Shown here: in pieces, positions 24,044 through 32,910 of the stretch
Layout: the number at the start of each line of letters is the position of its first letter
How positions within the stretch are numbered: position 1 is the first letter of the stretch
Source: Actinokineospora spheciospongiae
GTDB lineage: Bacteria > Actinomycetota > Actinomycetes > Mycobacteriales > Pseudonocardiaceae
DNA: 64,000 bases
NCBI RefSeq assembly: GCF_000564855.1
Contig: NZ_AYXG01000241.1
Span: forward strand, 98,028-162,027
Reading direction: 5' to 3'
Program-made: the position numbers and the translations under genes
The notes under the pieces: model-generated
The model's database searches: none
What the model saw: only the letters and a program-made list of their open reading frames with translations
Told to the model about the DNA's origin: nothing

Positions 24044-25878
24044 CCCAGGCCAAGGCGCAGCCGCTGTCGCTGCCCAAGCAGGTCGCCCAGGCCCGCGAGG
24101 CGCTGCTCAAGCTGCTGCGCGAGTCGGCCCCGGAGTCGGCGGCGTGGGTGGAGGAGCTCCGCGGAAAGCGCCGCAAGCTGCCCTCGGTGGTGGTCGTCGG
24201 CGAGACCAACCGGGGCAAGAGCTCCCTGGTCAACGCGATGATCGACGCGCCGGGCCTGTCCCCTGTGGACGCCGACGTCGCCACGGCGACCTACCTGGTG
24301 TTCGGGCACGCCGAGCAGTGGCAGGCGCGCGCCTGCTACCCCGGGCAGCTCGCGCCGGTGCCGGTGCCGCTCGACCGGCTGGTCAACTGGGTCTCCGCCG
24401 CGCACGAGCTGCCCGACGGCGAGCTGCCGCCGCGCCACGTCGAGGTCGACGGCCCGGCGCCGCTGCTGGAGAAGCTGGTCATCGTCGACACCCCCGGCGT
24501 CGGCGGGTTGGACTCGGTGCACGGCGAACTGGCCGTGGAGGCCGCCGCCACCGCCACCGCGCTGCTGTTCGTGGTCGACGCCTCGGCGCCGTTCACCTCC
24601 GGCGAGCTGGACTTCCTGGCGGGCATCGGCGACCGGGTCGAGACCGTCGTCTTCGCACTGTCCAAGGTGGACGCCTACCGCGGGTGGCGGCAGGTGCTGG
24701 AGGCGAACCGGGCGCTGCTGGCCGAGCACGCGCCCCGGTTCGCCGACGCCACCTTCCACCCGGTGTCCTCGCGGGTGCACGACATGGCCGCCAAGGCACC
24801 CACCCCCGAGGCCGCGGGCATGCTCCGGGAGCGCTCCGGCGTGCCGGAGCTGCTGGCCGCGCTGGAGTCGCTGCTGGTCGGCCGCTCCGCCATGCTGGGC
24901 GAGGCCAACACCCTGCGCGCGCTGTCGTCGGCCCTGGGCGAGCTGAAGGTGCTGCTGGACAACGAGCGCCGCGCGCTGACCACCGGCGAGGCGGAGGCGG
25001 AGGCGCTGCGCGCGCGCAAGGACGAGCTGACCGCCGAACGCCGCTCCTCCACCCGCGGCTGGCAGGTGAAGCTGCGCAGCGAGGTCCAGCGCGCCCGGCT
25101 GGAGAACGCCCACGAGGTCAGCCGGGAGATGCGCGACCTGCAGTCCTGGTTCCGCCAGGCCATCGACAACGCCGACCGCGACCAGCTCAAGCTGCTGCCC
25201 GCCCACGTCGACACCGCCATGCAGATGGTGTCCGGCCGGGTCAGCGAACGCGTCGGCGCCCGGCTCAACCAGGTGGCCGACACGGTGCTCGCGGAGTTGT
25301 TCTCCGCGGACGAACTGGAGGTGATCCGCTCCCAGTTCGCGCGGTCCGGGCACTCGCAGGTGATCCTGCGCGGCGCCGAGAAGCGCACGCCCACCGCCGA
25401 GGACAAGCTGCTGGTGTTCATGGGCGGGGTCAGCGGCATCGGCGCCGGGAAGATGGCGGTGCTGCCGCTGGCGGGCGCGGTCGCCGCGCCGATCCTGCTG
25501 GTGCCCACGATCATCATCGGCCTCGGCGCGGGCTGGTGGATCGCGCGCACCCGCAAGCACACCGCGGACAAGGCGCACATGAAGACCTGGCTCAACGAGT
25601 CCATCGCCGACTCCCGGTCCACCCTGGACCAACTGGTCACCGAGCAGCTCATCGACGCGGAGTCGCAGTTGTCGCTGGCCCTCGACGAGGCGCTGGGCAA
25701 GCGCATCACCGGGATCGAGGAGCAGTTGCGCGAGGTGGACAAGGCGCTGCGGCTGGACGTGGCCGAACGGCAGAAGCGGACCACCTCGGTGAACAAGCGC
25801 CTCGCCGAGGTGACGGCCGGGCGGGAACGCGCGGAGAAGCTCCTCGCCGACATCCGCGCGGTCCGGGACAAGAGATGA
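24040..25878 (+). CDS. Dynamin-like GTPase, second of pair, with membrane segment
   Basis: The 612-residue protein starts at GTG 24040, overlapping the GrpE-like stop. Motifs: G1 GETNRGKS (54-61), G3 DTPGVGG (about 150-156), G4 SKVD. Long helical stalk segments (about 300-460) surround a hydrophobic stretch, MAVLPLAGAVAAPILLVPTIIIGLGAGWW (about 468-497), which would insert into or across the membrane. This architecture resembles IniA, the membrane-bound partner. It probably forms a hetero-oligomer with the first GTPase. The end of the operon is not marked by a clear hairpin; the next gene starts 112 bases on. Confidence 0.87.
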   Translation: MTQAKAQPLSLPKQVAQAREALLKLLRESAPESAAWVEELRGKRRKLPSVVVVGETNRGKSSLVNAMIDAPGLSPVDADVATATYLVFGHAEQWQARACYPGQLAPVPVPLDRLVNWVSAAHELPDGELPPRHVEVDGPAPLLEKLVIVDTPGVGGLDSVHGELAVEAAATATALLFVVDASAPFTSGELDFLAGIGDRVETVVFALSKVDAYRGWRQVLEANRALLAEHAPRFADATFHPVSSRVHDMAAKAPTPEAAGMLRERSGVPELLAALESLLVGRSAMLGEANTLRALSSALGELKVLLDNERRALTTGEAEAEALRARKDELTAERRSSTRGWQVKLRSEVQRARLENAHEVSREMRDLQSWFRQAIDNADRDQLKLLPAHVDTAMQMVSGRVSERVGARLNQVADTVLAELFSADELEVIRSQFARSGHSQVILRGAEKRTPTAEDKLLVFMGGVSGIGAGKMAVLPLAGAVAAPILLVPTIIIGLGAGWWIARTRKHTADKAHMKTWLNESIADSRSTLDQLVTEQLIDAESQLSLALDEALGKRITGIEEQLREVDKALRLDVAERQKRTTSVNKRLAEVTAGRERAEKLLADIRAVRDKR

Positions 25879-25990
25879 CCCGCACGCCGGGCACAAGAAC
25901 CCCCGTAACGGCGGGAACCGGGCCGACGAATCGTCAGTCATACCCGCAACAAGCAGCTGAAGCCCGTGAGGGACGAGTAAGGGGTACGTC

Positions 25991-26761
25991 ATGTACGTGG
26001 ACGAGACCGGCGCGGACGACACCACCGACACCACCGCCGACGAGCAGGGCCACGACGTCCTCACCGTCGAGGTCGGTGGCGAGGAGTACGAGGTCAGCGA
26101 GAACTACGACTACGACGGCGACGGCGACAACGACGCGGCGGTCGTGCAGACCGAGGACGGCTACATGGCCTTCTCGGACTCCGACGGCGACGGCAACGCC
26201 GACACCGTGGTCGAGCTCGACAGCGAGGGCAACGTGACCGCCGCGGCCGAGTACGACGAGAGCTCCGGCGAGTGGACCGAGGCCGAGCCCGGCTCGGTGG
26301 CCAACCCCTCCGGCGACGGCGCCGACGACTCCGGCTCGTCCGCCCCCACCGCCGCCGACGACGACAGCGCCACCGACAGCGGCACCTCCTCCGCGGGCGG
26401 CGGCGAGATCCTCGTCGACACCCCCGAGGGCGACATGACCGCGGGCACCGCCGAGTACGACTCCGACGGCGACGGCGTCAACGACACCGCCGTGGTGACC
26501 GACGAGTCGGGCAGCACCTACGCCTTCACCGACACCGACGGTGACGGTTCCGCCGACCAGGCCGTGGTGATCGAGGCCGACGGCGACGTCACCGTGGCCC
26601 AGCACACCGGCGACGACGAGTGGACCACGGTGGAGACCGGCCACATCGGCGCGGACGGCGGCTACGAGGCCGACGGCACCGGCTCCACCGGCGGCGACTC
26701 CGCGGGCGGCGAGCAGGGCGCGGGCGCCAGCACCGGCTCCGACGCCGCCTGGCAGGCCTGA
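25991..26761 (+). CDS. Acidic protein with four DxDxDG calcium-type loops (DUF6802-like)
   Basis: The 256-residue protein is strongly acidic and has no signal peptide or membrane helix. It contains four DxDGDG-type loops: DYDGDGDNDAA, DSDGDGNADTV, DSDGDGVNDTA and DTDGDGSADQA. They lie in two pairs, and each pair sits in a module of about 70 residues of beta-like sequence, so the protein is an internal duplication joined by a Ser/Ala/Asp linker. Such loops bind calcium in dockerins and FG-GAP proteins. I think it belongs to an actinobacterial family often found near dynamin or IniB-type genes, but the function is unknown. AAGGGG precedes the ATG; a strong terminator follows. Confidence 0.75.
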   Translation: MYVDETGADDTTDTTADEQGHDVLTVEVGGEEYEVSENYDYDGDGDNDAAVVQTEDGYMAFSDSDGDGNADTVVELDSEGNVTAAAEYDESSGEWTEAEPGSVANPSGDGADDSGSSAPTAADDDSATDSGTSSAGGGEILVDTPEGDMTAGTAEYDSDGDGVNDTAVVTDESGSTYAFTDTDGDGSADQAVVIEADGDVTVAQHTGDDEWTTVETGHIGADGGYEADGTGSTGGDSAGGEQGAGASTGSDAAWQA

Positions 26762-26781
26762 TCCCCGCACGGCAGGACCCC

Positions 26782-26814
26782 AGGACCCCCGGTGCCGCTC
26801 GCACCGGGGGTCCT
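26782..26814 (+). terminator. Terminator hairpin after the acidic protein gene
   Basis: AGGACCCCCGGTGC (26782-26795) and its exact complement (26801-26814) flank a 5-base loop, 20 bases past the stop. It closes the dynamin locus. Confidence 0.8.
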
Positions 26815-27126
26815 GTCCGTCTCCCCCGGTGGACGTGGGGGATTTCACTGCCGGTGATGGTTGTTCCGGAAACGAACACCCACCAGCCGCAATCACCGCA
26901 GCGTTCGAGTTCTGAATCGATTCCCTGATCGGTCTTGTGAGGGAGCCGACAGGACAGACATCGGTTACCTGCGCGTCACTTCGCTAACCTCGATGTATTC
27001 CTTCACGGCCAGCACCCGCTCCGTCCTGGGGCGGGTACCGAGCCCATTCGATGAGGACACCGACGTCCGGTCGGGACAAGGGCGTCCTGATCGGCATTTC
27101 GGCGTTCAGTCAGGAGACGAGGCGAG
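26815..27126 (+). promoter_or_regulatory. pckG leader region, promoter not resolved
   Basis: This 312-base stretch has no supported gene. It holds a dyad TGTTC-N7-GAACA (26862-26878) with TTCCGGAA inside, and AT-richer patches around 26920-27000 where a promoter is likely. GAGACGAGGCGAG before the ATG is a weak ribosome site. I cannot assign -35 and -10 boxes with confidence. Confidence 0.35.
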
Positions 27127-28950
27127 ATGACGGCAGTGACTATCCCTGGCGTTGACCAGGCACCGACCACGCACAAACGGCTCCTGGCCTGGGTGCGTGA
27201 GGTGGCCGAGCTGACTACTCCGGACGCCGTGGTCTGGGTCGACGGGTCCGAGGAGGAGTGGACCAGGGTCACCGACAAGCTGGTGGCCGCGGGCACCTTC
27301 ACCCGCCTGGAGAAGAAGCCGAACTCGTTCTACGCCGCCTCCGACCCCAACGACGTGGCCCGCGTCGAGGAGCGCACCTACATCTGCTCGGCCGACGAGG
27401 CCGACGCCGGTCCCACCAACAACTGGATGGACCCGGCCGAGATGAAGGCCATCATGACCGAGCTGTACCGGGGGTGCATGCGCGGTCGCACGATGTACGT
27501 GATCCCGTTCTGCATGGGCCCGCTGGACGCCGACTCGCCGATGCTGGGCGTGGAGATCAGCGACTCCGAGTACGTCGTGGCCTCGATGCGGATCATGACC
27601 CGGATGGGCGCGCAGGCCCTCGACCGCTTCATCGACGCCGACGGCACCGAGCGCGACTTCGTCCCGGCGCTGCACTCCATCGGCGCCCCGCTCGAGCCGG
27701 GCCAGGCCGACGTCGCGTGGCCGTGCAACGACACCAAGTACATCGTGCACTTCCCGGAGGAGCGTCTCATCTGGAGCTTCGGCTCCGGCTACGGCGGCAA
27801 CGCGCTGCTGGGCAAGAAGTGCTACTCGCTGCGCATCGCCTCGGTGATCGGCCGCGACGAGGGCTGGCTCGCCGAGCACATGCTGATCCTCAAGCTGACC
27901 TCCCCCGAGGACAAGGTCTACTTCGTCGCGGCCGCGTTCCCCAGCGCCTGCGGCAAGACCAACCTGGCCATGCTGGAGCCGACCATCCCCGGGTGGAAGG
28001 TCGAGACCATCGGCGACGACATCGCCTGGATGCGCTTCGGCGAGGACGGCCGCATCTACGCGGTCAACCCGGAGAACGGCTTCTTCGGCGTGGCGCCGGG
28101 CACCGACTACCACACCAACCCGAACGCGATGCGCACCATCGCCAAGGGCAACTCGCTGTTCACCAACGTCGCGCTGACCGACGACGGCGACATCTGGTGG
28201 GAGGGCATGAGCGAGCCGCCCGCCCACCTGACCTCGTGGAAGAAGGCGGACTGGACGCCGGGGTCGGAGGAGAAGGCGGCGCACCCGAACTCGCGCTACT
28301 GCACCCCGATCGACCAGTGCGACACCAAGGCCGCGGAGTGGAACGACCCGAAGGGCGTGCCGATCTCGGCGATCTTCTTCGGCGGCCGCCGGGCCACCAC
28401 CATCCCGCTGGTGACCGAGTCCCGCGACTGGCAGCACGGCACCTTCATGGGCGCCACCCTGTCCAGCGAGACCACCGCCGCGGCCGTGGGCAAGACCGGC
28501 GTGGTGCGCCGCGACCCGATGGCGATGCTGCCGTTCATCGGCTACAACGCCGGTGACTACTTCAACCACTGGATCGAGACCGGCAAGCGCGCCGACGCGA
28601 CCAAGCTGCCGAAGATCTTCTACGTCAACTGGTTCCGCCGCGCCGAGGACAAGTCCTTCCTGTGGCCAGGGTTCGGCGAGAACTCCCGCATCCTCAAGTG
28701 GGCGATCGAGCGCATCGAGGGCAAGGCCGCCGCGACCGAGACCCCGATCGGCTTCATCCCGAGCGCCGACGAGCTGGACCTGTCCGGCCTCGACGACGAC
28801 CGGGCGGCCATCGAGGCGGCGCTGCGGTTCGACGCCGACGAGTGGCGCGCCGAGCTGCCGCTGATCGACGAGTGGTTCGACAAGATCGGCGACAAGCTGC
28901 CGACGCCGCTGCGCGACGAGCTGGAAGCGCTCAAGCAGCGCCTGGGCTAG
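27127..28950 (+). CDS. pckG: Phosphoenolpyruvate carboxykinase (GTP)
   Basis: The 607-residue enzyme interconverts oxaloacetate plus GTP and phosphoenolpyruvate, the gluconeogenic entry point. It shows the GTP-type family features: [12 protein letters not shown] (the hyper-reactive Cys and P-loop, about residues 273-284), [25 protein letters not shown], and [22 protein letters not shown]. Length is normal. ATG start at 27127. It is monocistronic between a leader and a very strong hairpin. The sodium-coupled monocarboxylate-type transporter downstream fits growth on organic acids, when this enzyme is needed. Confidence 0.96.
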   Translation: MTAVTIPGVDQAPTTHKRLLAWVREVAELTTPDAVVWVDGSEEEWTRVTDKLVAAGTFTRLEKKPNSFYAASDPNDVARVEERTYICSADEADAGPTNNWMDPAEMKAIMTELYRGCMRGRTMYVIPFCMGPLDADSPMLGVEISDSEYVVASMRIMTRMGAQALDRFIDADGTERDFVPALHSIGAPLEPGQADVAWPCNDTKYIVHFPEERLIWSFGSGYGGNALLGKKCYSLRIASVIGRDEGWLAEHMLILKLTSPEDKVYFVAAAFPSACGKTNLAMLEPTIPGWKVETIGDDIAWMRFGEDGRIYAVNPENGFFGVAPGTDYHTNPNAMRTIAKGNSLFTNVALTDDGDIWWEGMSEPPAHLTSWKKADWTPGSEEKAAHPNSRYCTPIDQCDTKAAEWNDPKGVPISAIFFGGRRATTIPLVTESRDWQHGTFMGATLSSETTAAAVGKTGVVRRDPMAMLPFIGYNAGDYFNHWIETGKRADATKLPKIFYVNWFRRAEDKSFLWPGFGENSRILKWAIERIEGKAAATETPIGFIPSADELDLSGLDDDRAAIEAALRFDADEWRAELPLIDEWFDKIGDKLPTPLRDELEALKQRLG

Positions 28951-28971
28951 TCCACGCGGTTCCTGGGTCCA

Positions 28972-29009
28972 GCGGAAGGCCACCACGCTCCGGCGTGGTG
29001 GCCTTCCGC
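28972..29009 (+). terminator. Very strong hairpin terminator after pckG
   Basis: A perfect 17-base stem, 28972-28988 with 28993-29009, around a TCCG loop, begins 22 bases past the pckG stop. It has no U-run, as usual here. Confidence 0.85.
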
Positions 29010-29098
29010 CGTTCGCGGGACGTCGAGCCGGGCGGCACTCGTACTCGACCCGCCCGTTGGTCACCGGGAACCGGTCGCGGAGCGCATCTGCGCCTGCC

Positions 29099-29262
29099 TG
29101 TGGATTGATGCGGGTTCACCTGTGCACAACTGCGGCACGCGGACGCCCTAGGCCATTTGCCTGGTCCAGAGCTTCCTCTCGCTCCTCCGCAGCCCCACGG
29201 ACCCCAGGTGTTCCGAAGTTGTCCACAGGTTGTGGACAAGGTTGTGCACAGCCTGTGGAAAC
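29099..29262. other. Cluster of DnaA-box-like sequences in a 370-base non-coding gap
   Basis: Within the gap 29010-29383, which shows no supported gene, lie TTGTCCACA (29219-29227), its exact inverse TGTGGACAA (29231-29239), TTGTGCACA (29242-29250), TGTGGAAAC (29254-29262), TGTGCACAA (29121-29129) and TGTGGATTG (29099-29107). TTGTCCACA is the preferred DnaA box of high-GC actinobacteria. Three sites within 32 bases alternate in orientation with 2-3 base gaps. The cluster ends about 120 bases before the DUF3311 gene, so it may be a DnaA-controlled promoter or a DnaA-titration site. Confidence 0.55.
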
Positions 29263-29383
29263 AACGGCCGGACAGCCGTCGGTGATCGCCCGTTCATCTC
29301 GAATCGGCGTTGACCAGTGACGGGACGGGTCGGACGTCCTACTGTTTCCCGGCACCACTTCGCGACACGATCGAGGTCCGCCG

Positions 29384-29656
29384 ATGGCACCGCCGAAGAA
29401 GTCGGCATCCGGCATCCGCTGGAGCCCCTGGAACCTGCTGCTGCTGGTTCCCCTCCTCCTGCTGATCACACCGTTCTTCAACCGGTCCGGCCCCGAGTTC
29501 ATCGGGATGCCGTTCTTCTACTGGTTCCAACTGCTCGGCGTCGTGGTCGGGGTGGCCGCCACCTCGACCGTGTTCGCCATGACCAAGGACAAGCCGACCA
29601 CCCCGCCCGGCCCCGGCCGCGACGTGGACGAGCTGGATGAGGGGGCCACCCGATGA
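29384..29656 (+). CDS. DUF3311 small membrane protein, symporter partner
   Basis: The 90-residue protein has a basic N-terminus (MAPPKKSASGIRW), two membrane helices (about 18-33 and 43-66) and a polar acidic tail. DUF3311 proteins are regularly encoded directly upstream of sodium:solute symporters of the monocarboxylate group and resemble the small subunit of two-component symporters. Its stop overlaps the symporter ATG (ATGA, 29653-29656), so the two are translationally coupled. Role in assembly or stability of the transporter is inferred. Confidence 0.82.
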   Translation: MAPPKKSASGIRWSPWNLLLLVPLLLLITPFFNRSGPEFIGMPFFYWFQLLGVVVGVAATSTVFAMTKDKPTTPPGPGRDVDELDEGATR

Positions 29657-31281
29657 AGTGGACCGAGCTGGTCATCTTCGTGCTGCTGTTCGGCGTGGTC
29701 ACCGTGCTGGGCTTCGTCGCCGCGAAGTGGAAGGCGGGCGGCACCCTCGACCACCTGGACGAGTGGGGCCTCGGCGGCCGCAAGTTCGGCTCCTGGGTCA
29801 CCTGGTTCCTCATCGGCGGCGACATCTACACCGCCTACACCTTCGTCGCCGTCCCGGCGCTGATGTTCAGCTCCGGCGCCCTGGGCTTCTACGCGCTGCC
29901 CTACACGGTGGTGCTGTACCCGATCATCTTCCTGCCGCTGCTGCGCATGTGGTCGGTGTCGCGGGCGCACGGCTACGTCACCCCGGCCGACTTCGTCCGA
30001 GGCCGCTACGGGTCCTCGCTGCTGGCGCTGCTGATCGCGGTCACCGGCATCGTCGCCACCATGCCCTACATCGCGCTGCAACTGGTCGGCCTGGAGGCCG
30101 TGCTGCGCACCATGGGCATCAACGGCAGCGGCATCGTCGGGCACCTGCCGCTGCTGATCGCGTTCGTCGTGCTGGCGGTCTACACCTACCAGTCCGGCCT
30201 GCGCGCCCCGGCGCTGATCGCGTTCGTCAAGGACATCCTGGTCTACGTCGTGATCATCGTCGCGGTCGTCTACCTGCCGATCAAGCTCGGCGGCTGGTCG
30301 GAGATCTTCTCTGCGGCCGACGACAAATTCACGACGGCCAAGAGTGGTGGCGTGCTGCTCAACGCCAACAACCAGCTCCAGTACGCCACGCTGGCCCTGG
30401 GCTCGGCGCTCGCGCTGTTCCTCTACCCGCACTCGGTCACCGGCGTGCTGGCCTCCAAGGGCCGCAACGTGATCAAGCGGAACATGTCGGCGCTGCCCGC
30501 GTACTCGCTGCTGCTGGGGCTGCTGGCGCTGCTCGGCTTCGTCGCCATCGCCGCGGGCGTCGCGCCCATCACCAACCAGGCCACCGGCCAGCCCGACACC
30601 AACACCATCATCCCGGTGCTGTTCCAGAACGAGTTCTCCTCGTGGTTCGCGGGCATCGCCTTCGCCGCCATCGGCATCGGCGCCCTGGTGCCCGCCGCGA
30701 TCATGTCGATCGCCGCGGCCAACCTGTGGACCCGCAACATCTACAAGGAGTACTTCCGCAAGGACGCCACCCCGAAGCAGGAAGCGAAGCAGGCCAAGCT
30801 CGCCTCGCTGGTGGTCAAGTTCGGCGCGGTCGCGTTCATCCTGTTCATCGACCCGCAGTTCTCCATCGACCTGCAGCTCATCGGCGGCGTGATCATCCTG
30901 CAGACGCTGCCCGCGGTGGCCATCGCGCTCTACACCCGGTGGCTGCACGTGTGGGGCCTGATCGCCGGGTGGTTCGTCGGCATGGGCTGGGGGATGGTGC
31001 TGCTCTACAGCATCCCGAGCGCCAACGGCAAGCGCGCGCACTTCGGCGGCTCCGCGCTGGCGCTGGACAAGCTCAGCCTGTTCGGGTGGCACCCGTTCGC
31101 GGGCTCAACGGTGCAGATCTACGTCGGCATCGTCGCCCTGGTGGCGAACCTGCTGGTCGCCGTGCTGGTGACGCTGATCGCCCGCAAGCTCAAGGCGTTC
31201 AACGGCATGGACCAGACCCGCCCGGACGACTACCACGTCGACGACGGCGACAAGAAGCTCCGCCAGATCGGCGCGCACTGA
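29653..31281 (+). CDS. Sodium:solute symporter (MctP-like, monocarboxylate type)
   Basis: The 542-residue integral membrane protein has about 13 helices with the SSSF pattern: GGRKFGSWVTWFLIGGDIYTAYTF in the second helix, GYVTPADFVRGRYGS, and NLWTRNIYKEYF after helix 9. The family imports solutes with sodium; members paired with DUF3311 carry lactate, pyruvate or related acids. It is coupled to the DUF3311 gene and followed by an 18-base-stem terminator. The adjoining pckG is consistent with organic-acid use. The exact substrate is not readable. Confidence 0.88.
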   Translation: MKWTELVIFVLLFGVVTVLGFVAAKWKAGGTLDHLDEWGLGGRKFGSWVTWFLIGGDIYTAYTFVAVPALMFSSGALGFYALPYTVVLYPIIFLPLLRMWSVSRAHGYVTPADFVRGRYGSSLLALLIAVTGIVATMPYIALQLVGLEAVLRTMGINGSGIVGHLPLLIAFVVLAVYTYQSGLRAPALIAFVKDILVYVVIIVAVVYLPIKLGGWSEIFSAADDKFTTAKSGGVLLNANNQLQYATLALGSALALFLYPHSVTGVLASKGRNVIKRNMSALPAYSLLLGLLALLGFVAIAAGVAPITNQATGQPDTNTIIPVLFQNEFSSWFAGIAFAAIGIGALVPAAIMSIAAANLWTRNIYKEYFRKDATPKQEAKQAKLASLVVKFGAVAFILFIDPQFSIDLQLIGGVIILQTLPAVAIALYTRWLHVWGLIAGWFVGMGWGMVLLYSIPSANGKRAHFGGSALALDKLSLFGWHPFAGSTVQIYVGIVALVANLLVAVLVTLIARKLKAFNGMDQTRPDDYHVDDGDKKLRQIGAH

Positions 31282-31293
31282 CGCGGCCCGACC

Positions 31294-31333
31294 GCGAAGA
31301 GGCCCCGCACCAGCAGGTGCGGGGCCTCTTCGC
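31294..31333. terminator. Bidirectional terminator between converging genes
   Basis: A perfect 18-base stem (31294-31311 with 31316-31333) around an AGCA loop lies between the symporter stop (31281) and the stop of the minus-strand membrane protein gene (31348). It can serve both. Confidence 0.85.
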
Positions 31334-31347
31334 GTCGAGTGGACCGC

Positions 31348-31773
31348 TCAGCGGTTGCGGGTGGTGCTGATGACCGCGGCCAGCGCCCCCGCGCCGATCA
31401 GCGCGGGCAACGGGCCGGTGGCGAGCGCGATCAGGACCAGGGCGCCCACCATGCAGGCCAGCATGGCCAGGGCCATCCGGAGCGTGGAGGCCCAACTGCC
31501 GACCAGGTGCTCGGCCAGCACCAGCAACCGGTCGCGCGGGGTGCGCCGAGGGGCGGGCAGGTCCGCGGTGGCCCGGCCGGTGTCCGCGGCGGCGGTGTCG
31601 GCCTGGTCCGGCGCGGTGTCAGCCGGTGCGGTGTCGGTCTCTGCGGTGTCGGTCGCCGCGGTGCGGGCTGGTTCGGTCTTGCGGTCCGGTTCGGGTGCCC
31701 CGAGAACCTCCGGGGCGAAGGTCAGGTGCAGGGTTCGGCGGTCGTCCACACGGGCGGACTCCGTTCCTGTCAC
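31348..31773 (-). CDS. Small hypothetical membrane protein
   Basis: GTG at 31773 gives 141 residues: a short polar N-terminus (VTGTESARVDDRRTLHLTFAPEVLG), an Ala/Asp/Thr-rich low-complexity linker (about 35-72), then a C-terminal part with an amphipathic segment and two membrane helices (STLRMALAMLACMVGALVLIALATG and LIGAGALAAVIS). GGAG lies about 17 bases upstream of the start, so the start is uncertain; a longer frame to 31989 is possible. I do not recognise a family. A copy of the CCTACT-N4-AGTAGG operator (one mismatch) sits 74 bases upstream, which suggests control by the TetR regulator at 42 kb. Confidence 0.55.
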   Translation of the reverse strand: MTGTESARVDDRRTLHLTFAPEVLGAPEPDRKTEPARTAATDTAETDTAPADTAPDQADTAAADTGRATADLPAPRRTPRDRLLVLAEHLVGSWASTLRMALAMLACMVGALVLIALATGPLPALIGAGALAAVISTTRNR

Positions 31774-32145
31774 AGCCAAAGCGACGAACTCCTTCGTGGT
31801 ACTGCGGTTACTCCCAGTCTGCACCCATCGCTCCCCCGAACGCGCGCCTACTGCGTAGTAGACGATAAACGGAGCGTGTTCAGCGCCGAACGGCACCGTG
31901 CCCGCGTAATCGCCGATCGGGTGAGGTAAACACCAGGTGCTATGGCAGATACCGCTTCCGGGGCGGAGTCGGGCGGCTGTAGCGCCCAACGGGTGAAGTC
32001 ACGATTAGTCAGTTGCGCGCGCAATCTCACCGGCACCCGGACGGCCCGGGAACAGCCCACCGATCCCCCGCGTAGTAACCCTCTGCTTACATCTCCCGAA
32101 ACGGGCAGAACCCCAACCCGCCCTGCCAAAGACTAGTTTCGGGGT
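31774..32145. promoter_or_regulatory. Divergent promoter region containing a TetR-type operator copy
   Basis: No gene is supported in these 372 bases. CCTACT-GCGT-AGTAGA at 31847-31862 matches, in 11 of 12 arm positions, the operator found at 37979, 37995 and 42189. The region separates the minus-strand membrane protein gene from the plus-strand peroxidase-like gene at 32146. Promoter hexamers were not assigned. Confidence 0.5.
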
Positions 32146-32718
32146 ATGACACTGAGCCGCTTCCCGGTCGCCGACCTGGCCGACCTCCCCGAGGACCTGC
32201 GGGACCGGATCGGCGCCATCGCCGAGAAGTCGGGCTTCGTGCCGAACGTCTTCCTCGGCCTGGCCCACCGCCCCGCCGAACTGCGCGCCTTCCTCGACCA
32301 CCACGACGCGCTGATGGACCGGGAAGGCGGGCTGAGCAAGGCCGAGCGCGAGCTGGTCGTGGTCGCCACCTCCGGCGCCAACAACTGCACCTACTGCGTG
32401 GTCGCGCACGGCGCGATCCTCCGCGTCCGCGCCAAGGACCCGCACCTCGCCGACCAGGTCGCCACCAACCCGTGGGCGGTCGACCTGCCCCCACGCGCCC
32501 GCGCCATCGTCGACCTGGCCCTCACCCTCGCCCTGGAACCCGCCACCCTCACCGAAGCCGACCTCGACGACGCCCGCGCCGCGGGCCTCACCGACGACGA
32601 GCTCTGGGACGTCGGCGCGATCACCGCCCTGTTCGCCATGTCCAACCGCCTGGCCCACCTGATGGCACTCACCCCGAACCCGGAGTTCTACCTGATGGGC
32701 CGCACCCCCAAGCCGTAA
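32146..32718 (+). CDS. AhpD-like peroxidase-related protein (carboxymuconolactone decarboxylase fold)
   Basis: The 190-residue protein has the CMD/AhpD catalytic block SGANNCTYCVVAHGAILR with the CxxC pair and following His (about residues 85-94). The region before it (PNVFLGLAHRPAELRAFLDHHDAL) and the C-terminal WDVGAITALFAMSNRLAHL match the uncharacterised peroxidase-related subfamily. Such proteins use the Cys pair to reduce peroxides or to relay electrons. ATG at 32146; the upstream Shine-Dalgarno sequence is poor. It is alone on its strand. Function in oxidative stress is inferred from the family. Confidence 0.85.
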   Translation: MTLSRFPVADLADLPEDLRDRIGAIAEKSGFVPNVFLGLAHRPAELRAFLDHHDALMDREGGLSKAERELVVVATSGANNCTYCVVAHGAILRVRAKDPHLADQVATNPWAVDLPPRARAIVDLALTLALEPATLTEADLDDARAAGLTDDELWDVGAITALFAMSNRLAHLMALTPNPEFYLMGRTPKP

Positions 32719-32784
32719 TCCCACCCACCCACCTCCGCCCAATCCGCTCGCCCAGTCCGCCCTGCCCGGCCCACCCGCCTGACT

Positions 32785-32808
32785 TGCCCGGCTGCCCGGC
32801 TGCCCGGC
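32785..32808. repeat. Three tandem copies of an 8-base unit
   Basis: TGCCCGGC is repeated three times head to tail between the peroxidase-like gene and the ROK kinase gene. This is a short slippage-type repeat in a 190-base gap with no supported gene. Confidence 0.7.
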
Positions 32809-32910
32809 TGCTCGATTGGCTCGTCTGATCGGGCGAGGGAGCGATCCGCCTGGGCAGCCCGGCTCGCCTGAGCGTCCCACCAGTCAGCCGGGCAGGTCGG
32901 TTCGGGCGGG

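Noticed and set aside
21846..26237. A 1463-codon plus-strand frame over the dynamin operon
   Set aside because: It is the alternative phase of the dynamin, GrpE-like and second dynamin genes, with Arg/Gly/Ala-rich translation and no domain. The true genes have GTPase motifs and ribosome sites.
29099..29262. Chromosomal origin of replication
   Set aside because: DnaA-box-like sequences are clustered, but there is no dnaA, dnaN, recF or gyrB nearby and no AT-rich unwinding region, so oriC is not supported.
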